Assembly: GCF_020382885.2 (NCBI RefSeq) | Contig: NC_058516.1 | Coordinates: forward strand, 7,760,590 to 7,824,589 | Source: Scatophagus argus | Taxonomy: Eukaryota > Chordata > Actinopteri > Scatophagidae | Length of the DNA stretch: 64,000 nt | Direction: 5' to 3' | Notes under the pieces: generated by a model | What the model saw: the letters and a program-made list of their open reading frames with translations, nothing else | Told to the model about the DNA's origin: nothing | Databases searched by the model: none | Shown here: positions 22,691 to 35,070 of the stretch, piece after piece | Numbering within the stretch: position 1 is the stretch's first letter | Layout of the letters: each line of letters starts with the position of its first letter | Made by a program: the position numbers and the translations under genes

Positions 22691-25600
22691 GTTTTTCATC
22701 TACATTCTCCTGCTTTAACCTTCTGGACAACCGCCAGTGCTGCATTCTTGCAGCACTGTCAACCCCAGACATGTGAAGCAAGTCTTAGGTTTGGCCTGGC
22801 CTGAAAGCTGCTGTTGTGCAGTTGGTTTAACAACACCCTCAAACGCACAGCAGACTCAAGTGTATGAAACTTTAATAAGGAACACTGAAATTGTCCTCCA
22901 GTCGGCCCCAGCGATTAAGTTAGATGTCAATAAGATGCCCGTTCTCTTCGCTTTGTTTCGGTGATGTCTGGGCAGCTTGTTTGCTGGTGCTCCAGTAAAG
23001 GATTCCCTCTTTTTTCCTCCCCCCGTGCCGGAGAGAGCAGAGATCGCAATGAGAGAAACGGAGACAAACAGACAGATCAAGAAGGAGGCGGATTGTCCTG
23101 CATTTTTGTCTCTGTTGTTAGGCATCGAAGAGAGACGACCATTTGGTGTGGAACGTGGCTAAATAGAGTTGGAAATAGAAATAGAAGGGAAAGAGAATAA
23201 GAAAGAGGCCTTCCTTTCTGTGCCCAGCTGAAGCTAATAGCTTCTAGCCTTTCAGAGGAGACATGATTTATTTAAACCAGTTTACATGAGGGAGCAACAT
23301 CACGCAGTTCTCCACTCTTCTAATCCTTCCTTAAAAAAAAAAAAAAAAAGGGAAACCTCCCTAAAAACTGCCGAAAATAAAAAAGTACAAGCCCTACTTT
23401 TAGTCTTCCATCCTGTGCTGCTTCTGTAGCATCACTCGGCTCCCCAGGAAATAATTTCTGTTTGGGTTGTCGTGCATGATTGAATTAAACCAGAGCGAAA
23501 ACAATCAAAACAGACAGCAGAAAAACATCCAGAATGAATAGAAAAGCCACAAAAACATGACAGCTTAACAGAAAGAAATGCAACAAACAAACAAACAAAC
23601 CAGTACCAAATACATGGCTGAGCAGGTTGCACAAGGTCACAAGTTGGTTGTGTGTGACTTAAAGCGAAATTTTAAAATATCTAAAAGATTTTTTTTTCTA
23701 GCTGATCACAAAAAAAACAATTAAAAAAACATGTTCAGTAGCAGATGTCAGCCTCAGACTTGGCAACTATACATCCATCTGCTCGTGAAGTTTGCTTCCT
23801 CACATTGAAATTAAACTCCAGTGCCCATTAATGGGAAAATATCCAAGTTTATGAAGAACCGTAAAGGAACACATACTGCCGAGGTCGGTTTACTTGTCAT
23901 GGGTAGTATGACTCACAGGCTAAATATAAATATCTCGACCTGTGCTGCACCAATTTTCACAACTCTCTCTTTCAAATCCCAGCGCTATGGAAATGTAATT
24001 CTAAATCGCTCGAGTCTTCAATGAACCCAGTAAAACTATTAGCTGCTGGTGATCCACCTTGTTTTCCTGGTCCATTTCGTTCCTGTGTGGTGCAAGTTAC
24101 TTCCAACACAGCTAAAAACATCTGCATTAAAAGTGTCAGCTTGAGTGTCGGTCCTCGGAGAACGGCTTCACTGGAGCACAATGCACTGCATTGAACTGCG
24201 CAGCCTTAAGAAGTGTGGAAGTTTCCACAGAGGCCTTGGACACAGCTGCAGCTGTAAACCCTCTCTCCATGGCATCAGAAATGACTTAAATAAAGCAGAA
24301 AAAGCAGAGTAGGGAGATCACAACCAGGGGCAACTGGTGTATTTCTCTCCAGGGTGAGCCATATCAAAATCTAGCAAACATGTACTTAAGTATCACATTA
24401 GTGCATTTGATTAAATGAAATGCATTTATTTGTATTTGTTGACCCTTTGCGCTTTTCATGCTTCATGCATGGGGAGGGTGATACAATCTGCAAACACATC
24501 GCTACATGCCACTAAGTCCTGCCCACTGGAACTTTAAGGTAAGTTAAGATACTTCAAAACACCTTCACAATAATAATCTTTCGCACTACAATTTAGTGAA
24601 AGACAAATCTGCCTTGATCAATGTGAAAGTAATACATAAGAACTCTTGTCAGTGTATGCTATTGATAGTGACAATGTTAATTAACACAGTGCCACCATAA
24701 AAGTAGCCTACCTTACTTTGTCTGCACAGTATGCCACTACAGTGGTTAAAAACAGTACAAGACCGACATTACACATTTCCCTCTTATTTCAGCTATGTAT
24801 GCCAACACTTGCGACAAATAGGACTGGTGATACATGGTGCACTGTTTGGCTGAGATACGCTGTCCTCCACTCAAACGTGCCCACAAACAGCAGAGGGGAC
24901 ACCCATGTAAACACACACAACAGGCTTTTCCCCGTGAATTTCTGTCTTTTTTGTGTCAGTGCCACTTAGGAGCCAAGCCCGATTGACCACTTTCACCACT
25001 AAACAGCAAAAAAAGACAACAGTCTACCTTTGCATGTCCTACAGGCAGCGAGTCAAATTAAATTATAAAATAAATGTAAAAATGTATTTATTGTCATGAA
25101 TTAGGAAGGCTTTTTGGGCTCTAATTTCTGAAACTGACAGTGGGGTTTTAAAACCAATTTCAAACTTATTAAGCATGTTTTTTATGCTTTTTTGTTATTT
25201 CAATTTATTCTACTTTATGTGCAAACTCACAATAAGCATGAAAACAGATCACGGCTTCAAAAATGGGCCCCTACTGGGTTAAAGGGGCTATCGAGATGGC
25301 TTAAATACATTCATCTGTCAACTCCTTTGATGAACAGCTGAGGGGGGAATAACATCTTTTATCTTTCAGTGATTTCAAATTGCATGCAAAGCTGGCTCCG
25401 AAAGGCTTTTATTTCATGCCTAAAAAGCAATCTATGGCTGGAATCTCTTTTGCAAAGGAAAACCAGTGCTGGCACACTTTGTCCCTTTTTGCTATGGCTA
25501 CCTCTGCAGGATAGATGAGCTTTTGGAAATAATAATATCCCCCCAAGCAGGGGAGTCGGTGTGTTTAGCTGCGCTGTCCCCGAGCTATCCGCATCAGCAG

Positions 25601-26389
25601 GGTGCCCCTGTTAACGGCCAGCTCTTATCTCTCTCCTTCTGTCCTTCCCTCTCTATCCATCTCTCCCCCGCCTCCTTCCTCCACTGTCTCTCCTTCCCTT
25701 ATCTCCCGTTAAGACTTTTCTCCCTCTGCCATCGCAGTTCTTCTCTCTGCCGCTCTATTTCGGTTTCCTCTCTCGTCTAGCTCCCTCCTGTTTTCCCCTT
25801 CTCATGTTCGCCCCAATCTCCTCATTTACCCGCCCATTTAACACTTACCACCTTCTCTCCATGCCCACACACACAGTGTTCATTGTGTCCTCTGTTCCTC
25901 TGTCACTCATTGCCTTCACAACAGGAAATGTTTGATCCAACTTTTCACTGTTCACACCAAAACTTTCTGACATCCAACTTTGAATGATAGCGTAGGAATG
26001 CTCCGACTCTTGATGAATATAATAAAAGATCCTCATTGTTCATGCAAATGACTTGGTGCTGTAAGCAATTAATTACTGAAATGTCGTGCTGTTTCCATCA
26101 ATCAAAGGGAAAAATGGCTTTAACGGAATTCTTGAAGTTTGAAATATCAGGACAGAAATCTCTCATACAGTGCTTTAAAGATGTAAGACTTATTTACTGT
26201 GCAAGATAAAATGTACGGAAATCAACAGAGTGTAAAGAGTTGTCGACAGGCTGCCAGTCAAAATCATAGACATGGAAAACTAGATGTGACGTTATGTCAT
26301 AACTCACGGTATAATGGCGGCTCTTTGGCTTCATATTCATGCGGGTTCACAGCACAAATGTCCAATCTGACTAAGCTTAAAAAAAAAAC

Positions 26390-26422
<33 letters not shown>

Positions 26423-28000
26423 AACTCTTCTCTGCCCAATCACTGCAAATACTGTATGATACAACCCCCTAAATTCCGACATCAGACAGACGTCTTTCAA
26501 ATGCTGTCCCCACCATTTGACGAGCACCTCTGATGGAGTCCTGTGTACCACGCTTGGTGCCCGGCTTGAGGACCTCGCAGTAGTGTATTTGACCAAGGGA
26601 AGAAGGGTGCAACTCATTCATCTTCCTTTCTCTATACTATAGAGGATTTGAAGAGCGGCCTTCCAGGCTCAAGAGCACTTCTCTAACTCCTGGGCTACTG
26701 CTGCCCCATTTTACACAAAGAACTGTCTATTTTTTCTCCTCCCCACAAGGACTGTCTGCACTGAAAATGAGATATCAGAAGATAAAACACATCTGGATTC
26801 TCACAAGATCAGCCACCAACACCTCACTGATGAACACTATGACATTATTGCGTGCAACAAACTTGGCGCTTCCTCCAGTAGAGATCATATCCACCGCTTC
26901 AAAAGCCAGTCAAATAAAGACTGTACAGACACAGTTTGTGTTACACTTTGAGTGTAATATTGAGAACCATCGCTGTCCTCTCAAAGTTTGGCATTTTAGA
27001 AAATTACAAAGTGACTGTTCTGAGAACAAAACATGAGTAACACTTTGGCGACAGAAGCTCATGTCCTCTATATTGGCCACACCCTGAGGTAGACATTGAG
27101 TGAAGAAGATCTTGAGGATCCCATCTAACCATAAAGAATTCGATTCAACAAGAAAGAAAAAAGAAAGAAAGATGAGAGTAAAGAGGAGTACTGTGAGGGT
27201 AATAAGCATTTAGAAGGCTCTCCATGAGAGGTAGAGCTGCTGGGGAACTGATGCAAAAGAAAATGGAACTACACAGGCTTGACTAAGTCTAGAGCACTAC
27301 TCTTCCACGGCAGCCTACATCGTAGGCGTTAATAAACAGAATATCTTTTGGACTGCTGGTCACACAAGCCCAAACGTAAACCAGCTGATAAAACCATGCC
27401 AACAGCCAAGCCAGGAGCGGTGACATGTGGCCTACGTATGTGCTACAGAGCCCACCTGTCTTTAACTTGTCCTGCTTGAATAATTCAAATTGTCCAGGAT
27501 ACAGTTAAACAAAGTCTTCAACAATGATTAAACATGCCGTTGGAGATATGATGAAGATAAATGAAGGTAAAACAAAAAACAAGTCTTCAGACTCCCTTGT
27601 CAAAGCCTCCAACTAGGCCACTATGCATCCATATCTTGCTGCATCCATTATTGAAACAACGTAAATGTCATTCAGGGTCTCTTGTTGGTGAATTTTATAT
27701 GAGCACACTGTCAGACCCAAAATCTGTATTACAAAGCCCCTCAGACCAGAATGGTCTGTAACAGCACTTAGAACAGAATTACAGATCACATCAATTATAG
27801 ATTGCAGAGTCTAATGGGACCAAAAAAACATGTTGTTATTTGTGTTTGCCAAAGGTTCAGTCATGTTTTGTAGAGGTGAACTACTCACAGTAGGACTCCT
27901 ACAGGAAAACAGAGGGGTGCTATGGACCAGGATTGCTCTTGAATCAGCTTTACATTTTGTTTGTGCCTTTCGCATTGAAATCATAAGACATTCGAAACCA
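22690..28000. other. intergenic, no gene supported
   Basis: This holds an A-run at 23332-23349, a pyrimidine-rich tract at about 25620-25860 and a CAA repeat at about 26388-26421. The frames, including those at 25466 and 26297, follow simple-sequence composition and carry no domain. Confidence 0.5.
26375..26422. repeat. (CAA)n trinucleotide repeat
   Basis: The tract reads aacaacaacatcaacaacaa and continues, preceded by an A-run. Confidence 0.9.
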
Positions 28001-28003
28001 CAC

Positions 28004-28459
28004 GAGCCTCAATGCCTCGCATTAGGAGTAGCGCTTTACTGAAGCAAATTCAAACTGCAAAACGTGCTGCCAGGTCTGAGGACAGTTTGATAATCAGTAG
28101 AAGAACTTGAAAAGATCGAGCATTTTAACTGTGAGGCATTGCCACTAGTAGTCCAAGACATTTTGCCAACACTCCCTCATGGCGTTCCATTCTTGCACTG
28201 TAGCAAACGGCTTAGCGCTGATAATTGAATGAAAACAGCTCTGCTAGTCCCAGCAGGAAGTCTTGACCTTTGCCACGTGTCATCTGTTTCATCTCCCATC
28301 TCGCCTCGCATCATCAGAACTGCAATGAGTACTGAAATATTCAACATTCAAACAAGCAATATGTCTCCTGCAAGAAATCATTCAATCCATTCTGAATATC
28401 AAGTAGGTAAAAAAGGGATTCCTTCCTGTTGTAATTTTCATCATTTATTTTGCACGCTC
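28004..28459 (+). repeat. direct duplication, copy A (partner at 34441-34803)
   Basis: The copy begins 'gagcctcaatgcctcgcatt' and ends 'tttattttgcacgctc'. It matches 34441-34803 closely over about 300 shared bases. Copy A retains about 140 bases (about 28136-28275) that copy B lacks. Copy B has about 60 bases between 'ggagta' and 'ctttactgaagc' that copy A lacks. Match boundaries are sharp at both ends. Confidence 0.93.
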
Positions 28460-31400
28460 ACCACGGCACATTTTCATAAATTGCTGTTTGTCAAGTACAG
28501 TATACCCAATTTCAGCCGGTGCTCTGTTTCCCTGCATGTCCTCCTCTCCATATTCCTGTCTCATTCAGTTTTAATTACAGCTCCTAGGATTTATACCAGA
28601 CTCCTCAGATCAGCCGTAACCACCGTGTTTACGACCACATTTTAAAGATGCTGCACCTAAGACTCGGTCGAAATTACGCCGCAATTCATAGACGGCGTTC
28701 TGTCATGTAATTTGAACGGAAGAAAATGAAAAGCGCCTCTCACATGCAACAAAGTATGCTCGAGATGGTTAATCATCAGGATCGCACAAATTCACGTGTA
28801 CGCGACGCTCCAGCACATTCCCCACAGGACCATCGGCTTTGAGTGAAACTCACAGATCAGAGTGTGATTGATGTGTGGTGTGGATGTGCAGGAACTAGAG
28901 TGCTTGATTGATGTAGCATGCCAAAGAGGAAATAGCAGGGTGTTGATGAGGTGTGTCTACAACATTGAATTTTGTTGTCATAAAATAGAAAGGATGGTTC
29001 TACATCTCAGGCAGAGAGAGCTTTTTGTCTTTTTCAGTTCGGGTGCCCAACTTTGGAAAAAATCTCTTTAGAAGCGAGAGGCTATATTACGTCCCTGTAA
29101 TTTCCCGGCCTGTGACAGCCGTATTAACATGCAATAATAGGGCCATTAGCCGCTGTTGATGACAGTGGTCAGCTCTGATGCATGGCACTCCCTCTCTCTC
29201 ACACAAGCTCGCTTTTGTCTTTCCTCCCTCTATCAATGAATTGACTTGGGATGTGGCATATCCGAGGAGAGGCAAACCACTGGGCACCACCGCCGCCCCG
29301 CCCCCCACTTCCTCTGTGATATTTGTAATTTACGTGATCACAGAGCTGAGCTGAACAGCTCTTCAGACGAGAGGGATGTTTCTCATGACGCAGGTGCACA
29401 CTTGGCCGACGGCAGGCTCTCATGACCCTAAAGCTAATTCACATGGCTGAGTCATATGATGTACATGAAAAGAAGTTAGTCTTTCTGATTTAAACACAAC
29501 ATTTTTTTTTCTCAATCTTAAAATTCTGCTTTTCCAAACGTTCCTAATATTGTTAAGCTGTGGTGAAACCTGTGGTGGTGAAAAAGTAATCAGTTCATTT
29601 ATTTATCTAAAAGTAGCAACACCACAGTGTAAAAATATTTTGTTTAAAAAACAATCCAGCATCTAAGATTATACTGAACTATAGTATTGGCATCAAAATA
29701 TACTTAAAAGTACCAAAAGGGTACGTACTCATTTAGCAGAAAAGCCCATTTCAAAGTCGTCTTTCCTGTACATTACTGGCCTTTAATAAATAGTACATTC
29801 CCGTGTACATCACTCTAATATTGAGGATGGTAAATATGGGGTGAATATTAATTTATATACTTTAAATAGCTATTACTTTATACACATTTCCTCTCAGTCA
29901 AGTCTTACTGATTTAACAGTATCACCATTGATTGCTAAGCTGGGGAGAAACGTGTACAGGCCATGTAATCACTTAGTTTTTCTTCAATACTGATGACAGT
30001 TTCCACAGTTTACTGTTAACGGGTTATCGGAAACAATTTTTGTGCACCTAATCAAGTAACAAAATCCCGCTGGTGCAGGCAACTTTCACGCAGCTCTGCA
30101 CTATAATAGCGTCTTTATTTTTGGCCACTCATCACTTTTGGGCTGGATGCACTACTTTCTGAATCATTTATCTCTCTTTTCATATGCAGCTTTTCTTTCT
30201 TTCTTAGTTTTATCAAAATAAAAGCACCAATGCACTGTATATACATATATCCCTGGGTTACAGCCACCTACTTCTTCAGATGAAAGCAAATACGACATGA
30301 CCGTGTCACCAGTCACTTTTCTCATGAACACACAGACACGATCTAAGAATATTCATACCGTGTTGTCGTCATGTATTTATTTCCACTACTGAGAGCCACA
30401 GCGGTTTTGGGATATGACTTGTCATTTCTGGCACGATTTCACTGAAGGTTTGATTCTAACATCACCGATCATGCATACCCCGCATACACAGAAACACACA
30501 CCTGCTTGCTCCAGTCACTTAGCACTGACAAGCAACAGCAACAAGGCACCACAGTTCGATGGGAAATGGGAAATGACATGCAACTAACAAGATTTCACCT
30601 CAAAGACTGCCATCTGTAGTTACACATCTTGAGCTGACAACTGTGATTATTGGCTGAAAGAGCTGCAGATATAAAGGCATGTGCATGTACGTATGCACAC
30701 ACGCAGCTTTTTGCACATTTATGTGTTTGCAGATAACCAGGTGACGAGTTAGTTTTGGTATGGCCAACAATGACATTTGATTAAATTTTCTTGACAGGAT
30801 ACCCACCTGCTGCCACATACTCGTGCAATATACACAGGCACGCACGCATACACACACACACACACACACATAAACACACACGTACTCGCCAGGCTAATAT
30901 GGATCTCACGTTGACATGTTGATTTAGAAACAGTGGAGAGAGGAGAAGAAAAGGCTGAATACCAGTCTGATTGGGTTATAAATACTCTCAATGGGGTCTC
31001 TGCCTCATAAAGATTATCTGTAGCACACACAGCACAGAGGAAAACAGTGTATGTTTGTGGCATTAGGGGTGGGGGGATTTGAGTGTGTGTGTGTGTGTGT
31101 GTGTGTTTGTGAGAGAGAGAGAGAGAGAGAAAGAGTGTGCATTCAGAAAAATTCCATCCGGAGTGCCTCTAGCTTGCAGGGATGAAGCCTGAATATTTTA
31201 TTTGACTCCAGTGAGCTCAAAAAAAGACACGCACAAAATATAAATAAATAAAATGAAAAAAACGGCTCCAGCGTCTAAACGAGTCAAAGTGTTTAAAGGT
31301 TCTCCACTTCACCTGATTGTATCCTTCACACGTCTTACATATGGGTTTTGTGGCACCAGTCCAACTATGCAATCATGCGCATGGAACAGAGACTTTAAAA

Positions 31401-32130
31401 GAGCACTGCGATTAACACAGTAGGCACTTCAGTCCACATCCCCAATGTGGGAGCCCCGTCTCCGAGATCACTTCCAACGTAAGGCATCGACTCAACCTAC
31501 CAACCTGGTCGACTCGAAGAGTCGTGTGATAGCAATTCCGGCTATATTCCGGTGAACAGAAGGTGTACGGGGTAGCTGTGTCGGATCAGTGTCTACCTAC
31601 ATTCACGCCATTGTTCACTGACAGGCTCCAGTTCTTTGTGTGTGAAGAATATTTTCACTTAATACCTTCCAGTTTGAAGGGGAGGAAAAGACATAAGTCA
31701 GGTATGTTTGCAGAACCCGTCCCCTGAACAGTAATTATGCAATCATAGCTTGAAAATTGGAACTAGGCACTTGGCAGGTTGTTTCTTTACTACTTTGAGC
31801 ACCAAGAGCTCACCATCATGGATCTCTAGTACCCACAACAGTAAGCTACTTTCACTGGTGCCGTGCTCTTTTCTTGTTCCGTTTTGTCTCTGACTGCCAC
31901 TGTCCCCAATTTCTGAGCAGCGTATCCCACTGGGATTGCAATAAGTTGAAAATGCATTCTTTACTGGGCGACCATTTTGCAAGTAGTGTAACTGAGCTGT
32001 GTTGGGTTTAAATACTATGTTGCTAATAACAGTGTCAGGTCTACTAGAATGACTTTCAACATTTCTGATTGGTTTTGCTTGCATTAAAATATGTTTATCG
32101 ACATTCGTGATGGCTTTGTCGCCCCACCAC
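28460..32130. other. intergenic, no gene supported
   Basis: CA repeats lie at 30847-30870 and GT/GA repeats at about 31083-31131. No coding domain is seen. Confidence 0.5.
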
Positions 32131-32138
32131 CGCCACTA

Positions 32139-32301
32139 CTGATGGACTACTTCGGGAGCGCCTCAGGAGGCTAAGAAAGGCAGAAAGGACAAGGAAACTG
32201 AGCAGCACCTGGAGAGAGGGATCATCACTGGATGCACAATCCCTCCCATCCTGTTTGTCATGGGCATGAACCTCATCATCAAAGCATGGGAAAAGGAATA
32301 G
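32139..32301 (+). pseudogene. reverse-transcriptase fragment of a non-LTR-type element, internally deleted
   Basis: The plus strand reads RLRRLRKAERTRKL, then HLERGIITGCTIPPILFVMG and MNLIIKAWEKE before a stop. The first piece resembles the basic region upstream of the reverse transcriptase in a common fish retroelement. The second resembles its 'KGI-TGCTIS-ILF--MN' polymerase motif. The two are far apart in the recalled full-length protein but almost adjacent here, which suggests an internal deletion. The family is inferred from memory of the motif. Confidence 0.7.
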
Positions 32302-33050
32302 ACGAGACGCTGGTCAGCTCAGCTTGGTTATGTTGTTCTCTCTGATCGAAGTTAGTGCAAATAAGCAAGTTTTAATGCTTTCTCAAGGTATTTGACCTTC
32401 CTCAAGTGCTTGTTGTTTATTCGAGCTAGGGGTTGGTGTACTTTAGGGAATCATTTGAATAACTCGGCTCTAAATATTAAATACTCATCACACTGAGCAC
32501 TGAATCAAACTGTATTTCTGTATATATTATAGATCAGTTTGATCAAGTTAGCATGTTTCAGAGGGCATTTTTCAATCATTTATCCATTACCTCTGACTAA
32601 CCACTTCAACCTGAGAGGTGCCAGTTCACCTCTGGGGCAGCGCCTCTGTCTGTCACATTAACTGCATGTGTATATGTTTATGTGTTTATGTAAAACCGCT
32701 GACAGGGAAAAAAAGAATTTCCCAATTTCCCAGAAGGTACAGTCATTGTAATATTTAGTTATTTTATCAATAAACCGCGCAGAAGAATGGCCCAGTATTA
32801 GCAGAGGTACACAAGCATCGCTATGACGACAATCAGAATTCTGGCTGAAGGTTATCACGATGCATCAAAGGCAACAGAATTCTCTGCTTTGAAACTCTCA
32901 GAATTCTGAAGCCCATAAAGAGCACTGACACAGAGAATTCATTTCACACTAGCTGAAACTCACACCAGTGACGGCACCTTGGCCGAAGACGTTTTTCAGA
33001 GAGACCGCTTCGTCTTTGTTCAAATTATTGCAAGTTTGCAACTGCTCCTT
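32300..33050. other. intergenic, upstream of the acidic ORF
   Basis: No gene is seen. The hexamer gaattc occurs several times between 32830 and 32940 (for example 'cagaattctctgc' and 'tcagaattctgaag'), a short local repetition. Confidence 0.5.
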
Positions 33051-33058
33051 GCACTGTA

Positions 33059-33817
33059 ATGATGAACGGAGGAGGAGACGGATCTACGACGGGCTTTGAA
33101 GATGGGCCCTTCGACAGAGAAGCTCTGGACATACTTTTTATGTTTTTCAACGCACCAGACGAGAGAGAAAGAGGTGCACGAGGAGACTGGGAAGAGGTCT
33201 GGAACTTCACACCGCCACCTGAAGAACCTGGACCGGTCTTCCAACAGGACAACAACATGGCTCACCTTGCTCCAGATGTTGCTCCGGAAGAACAACCGCA
33301 GCCCAGTGGATCCAGACGGCGACCTCGCGAAGAAGATGATGAGGAAGAGGAGAGGAGCAGTCGACGATTCAGATGGTGGGATGAATTCGCCGATAGTGAC
33401 TCAGACAACGACTGGGACAGTGAGGACAGTGATGAAGATGAGAGCGTGTCAGAGGAAGAAGACGAGGATGAGGAGAGAAGCAGTCAAAGACTTGCGTCCC
33501 AGGATGAAACTGCAGACCACAACTAGGACAGCCTCTGCTCTCGTAAGGCCGGCGATGAGGCTAAGAATGGGGGAGTGTCAGAGGAAAAAGAGCAGGACCC
33601 ACTTCCTGAAAGAAAAAGAAAGAGAGAAGGTGATGAGGATGAGGATGAGGAGAGGAACGGTAAAAAATTCAAGTTGCGAGATGAATTTGCAGACAGCAAT
33701 TCAAACAGCAGCTGGCATAGTGAGGACACTGATGAGGACTGCACAGACTCCGAAGAAGAAGAGGAGGACTCACATCCTGGATTGCCAGCAAGAGAGAGGG
33801 GCAAATCCAGACTGTAA
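33059..33817 (+). pseudogene. acidic-repeat protein ORF, 252 codons with one internal TAG
   Basis: A single frame runs from ATG 33059 to the stop at 33815-33817, broken only by TAG at 33524-33526. Residues 1-95 are a unique region containing REALDILFMFFNAPDE and WEEVWNFTPPPEEPG. After that come three diverged units, each starting with an acidic EDEEER run. They include RFRWWDEFADSDSDNDWDSE (unit 1), RLASQDETADHN-stop-DS (unit 2) and KFKLRDEFADSNSNSSWHSE (unit 3). Between units 1 and 3, ttc/ttt, gcc/gca, gat/gac and agt/agc are third-position silent changes, so this frame was once protein coding. The stop replaces the tryptophan codon conserved in the other units (TGG to TAG). No introns, signal peptide or membrane segment are visible. 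I do not recognise the family. It may be a recently inactivated gene, a retrocopy, or a gene making a 155-residue truncated product. Confidence 0.55.
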
Positions 33818-33819
33818 CA

Positions 33820-34440
33820 CCACCACTCACTGCGACAGATACACTGCGACTCCTCTACCTCGACCACATGACATCCCCTCACTCACCATCAGCTTTATCC
33901 CAACCATTTCTCTATCTGTTCTTCCAAGCCGGATATCCAGATTCATCCTTGTACACAGACAGATGACACCACCGTCCGACTACCAGTCCACTCTCGATAT
34001 CATCCCACCATCAGCCGACTGTCCCGGAGGAGGATCCCTCTTTGAGTAGGCTCTCCCAGCGTTTCTTCCTGTAAGTAGTTTTTCCCTTGTTCTGATCAAG
34101 AGTCCATGGGGGGGGGGGGGGTAACTGTACTGCACTGTATCAGTAACTGTACTCCATTGACTAAACTATGCATGAAATTACAACAAGCAGCCAACTGCCA
34201 GGTCAGATTAGATAAATTTATCTTTTTTGGCACAGGGCACATATTTAACACTGTTGGGTGGGCTATTACTGTTGGGTGGGCTATTAGCTATTAGTGGGCT
34301 GCGTTCAAGACTGAAATCCAGAGTGGTTTTGTGATGAATTCTGTATTTCATAACAGCCAAGACATTTTTCCTGTTCCTGGAGAAAATAATCCACGTTTGT
34401 AAGTTTAAAACATTTTTGTTTGTTTTAATCTGCCTAACTG
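33820..34440. other. downstream of the acidic ORF; G-run and small tandem repeats
   Basis: There is a 14-base G-run at 34108-34121, a repeated 'gtaactgtact' at about 34122-34153, and two tandem copies of an 18-mer (actgttgggtgggctatt) at 34250-34285. No AATAAA signal closely follows the ORF stop. Confidence 0.6.
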
Positions 34441-34803
34441 GAGCCTCAATGCCTCACATTAGGAGTAATATTTGCTTTGGGGGATAGCAAGTAAAAAACA
34501 AGGAAAACAACAAAAAAAAAATATCAAGCACTTTACTGAAGCGAATTCAAACTGCAAAATATGCTGCCAGCTCTGAGAACAGTTTGATAATCAGCAGAAG
34601 AACTTGTAAAGATCAACCATTTTAACTGTGTCATCTGTTTCATCTCCCATCTCGCCTCGCATCATCAGGACTGCAATGAGTACTGAAATATTCAAACAAG
34701 CAATATGTCTCCTGCAAGAAATCATTCAATCCATTTTGAATGTCAAGTAGGTAAAAAAGGAATTCTTTCCTGTTGTAATTTTCATCATTTATTTTGCACG
34801 CTC
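34441..34803 (+). repeat. direct duplication, copy B (partner at 28004-28459)
   Basis: Shared runs include 'gtttgataatcag', 'cccatctcgcctcgcatcat' and 'tgttgtaattttcatcattt'. The missing block relative to copy A lies at the 'ttttaactgtgtcatctg' junction. A SINE begins about 20 bases beyond its right end. Confidence 0.93.
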
Positions 34804-34821
34804 TTTCAGCAAGTTTACCTG

Positions 34822-35070
34822 CATGTCGTGGATCGGCGGTTAGGGTATCGGACCCGTAACCGGTGGATCGCTGGTTCGATTCCCCGTACTGGTGTCCATG
34901 GCTGAAGTACCCTTGAGCAAGGTACCTAACCCCCACTGCTCCCCGGGCGCTGCACGCGGTCGCCCACTGCCCCGGGTTTGCTGTGTGTGTGTGCACGTCA
35001 CTTGGGTGGGTTAAATGCAGAGCATGAATTTCATTGGAGTGAGTTCCCTCCAATGACAAAATATGTCACT
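34822..35070 (+). mobile_element. tRNA-derived SINE (common teleost type)
   Basis: The tRNA-like head has a perfect B-box ggttcgattcc (34873-34883). The body includes 'acccttgagcaaggtaccta', 'ctgctccccgggcgctgc', a short TG run and 'gtgggttaaatgcagagca'. This order is that of a very common fish SINE, recalled from memory. The copy is long and well preserved. Confidence 0.85.

Noticed and set aside
25466..25780. 104-codon plus frame rich in Ser, Leu and Pro
   Set aside because: It runs through a pyrimidine-rich tract, where all frames lack stops; no splice signals or domain.
28229..28645. 138-codon plus frame across duplication copy A
   Set aside because: Only part of the frame is shared with copy B, no domain is recognisable, and the Ser/His/Leu composition is typical of chance frames.
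33523..33882. Minus-strand 119-codon frame opposite the acidic ORF
   Set aside because: It is a serine-rich mirror of the GA-rich repeat, and the silent-change pattern favours the plus-strand frame.
28004..34803. Direct repeats as LTRs of a retrotransposon
   Set aside because: The copies differ by large indels and many changes, do not start TG or end CA, and no gag or pol sequence lies between them.
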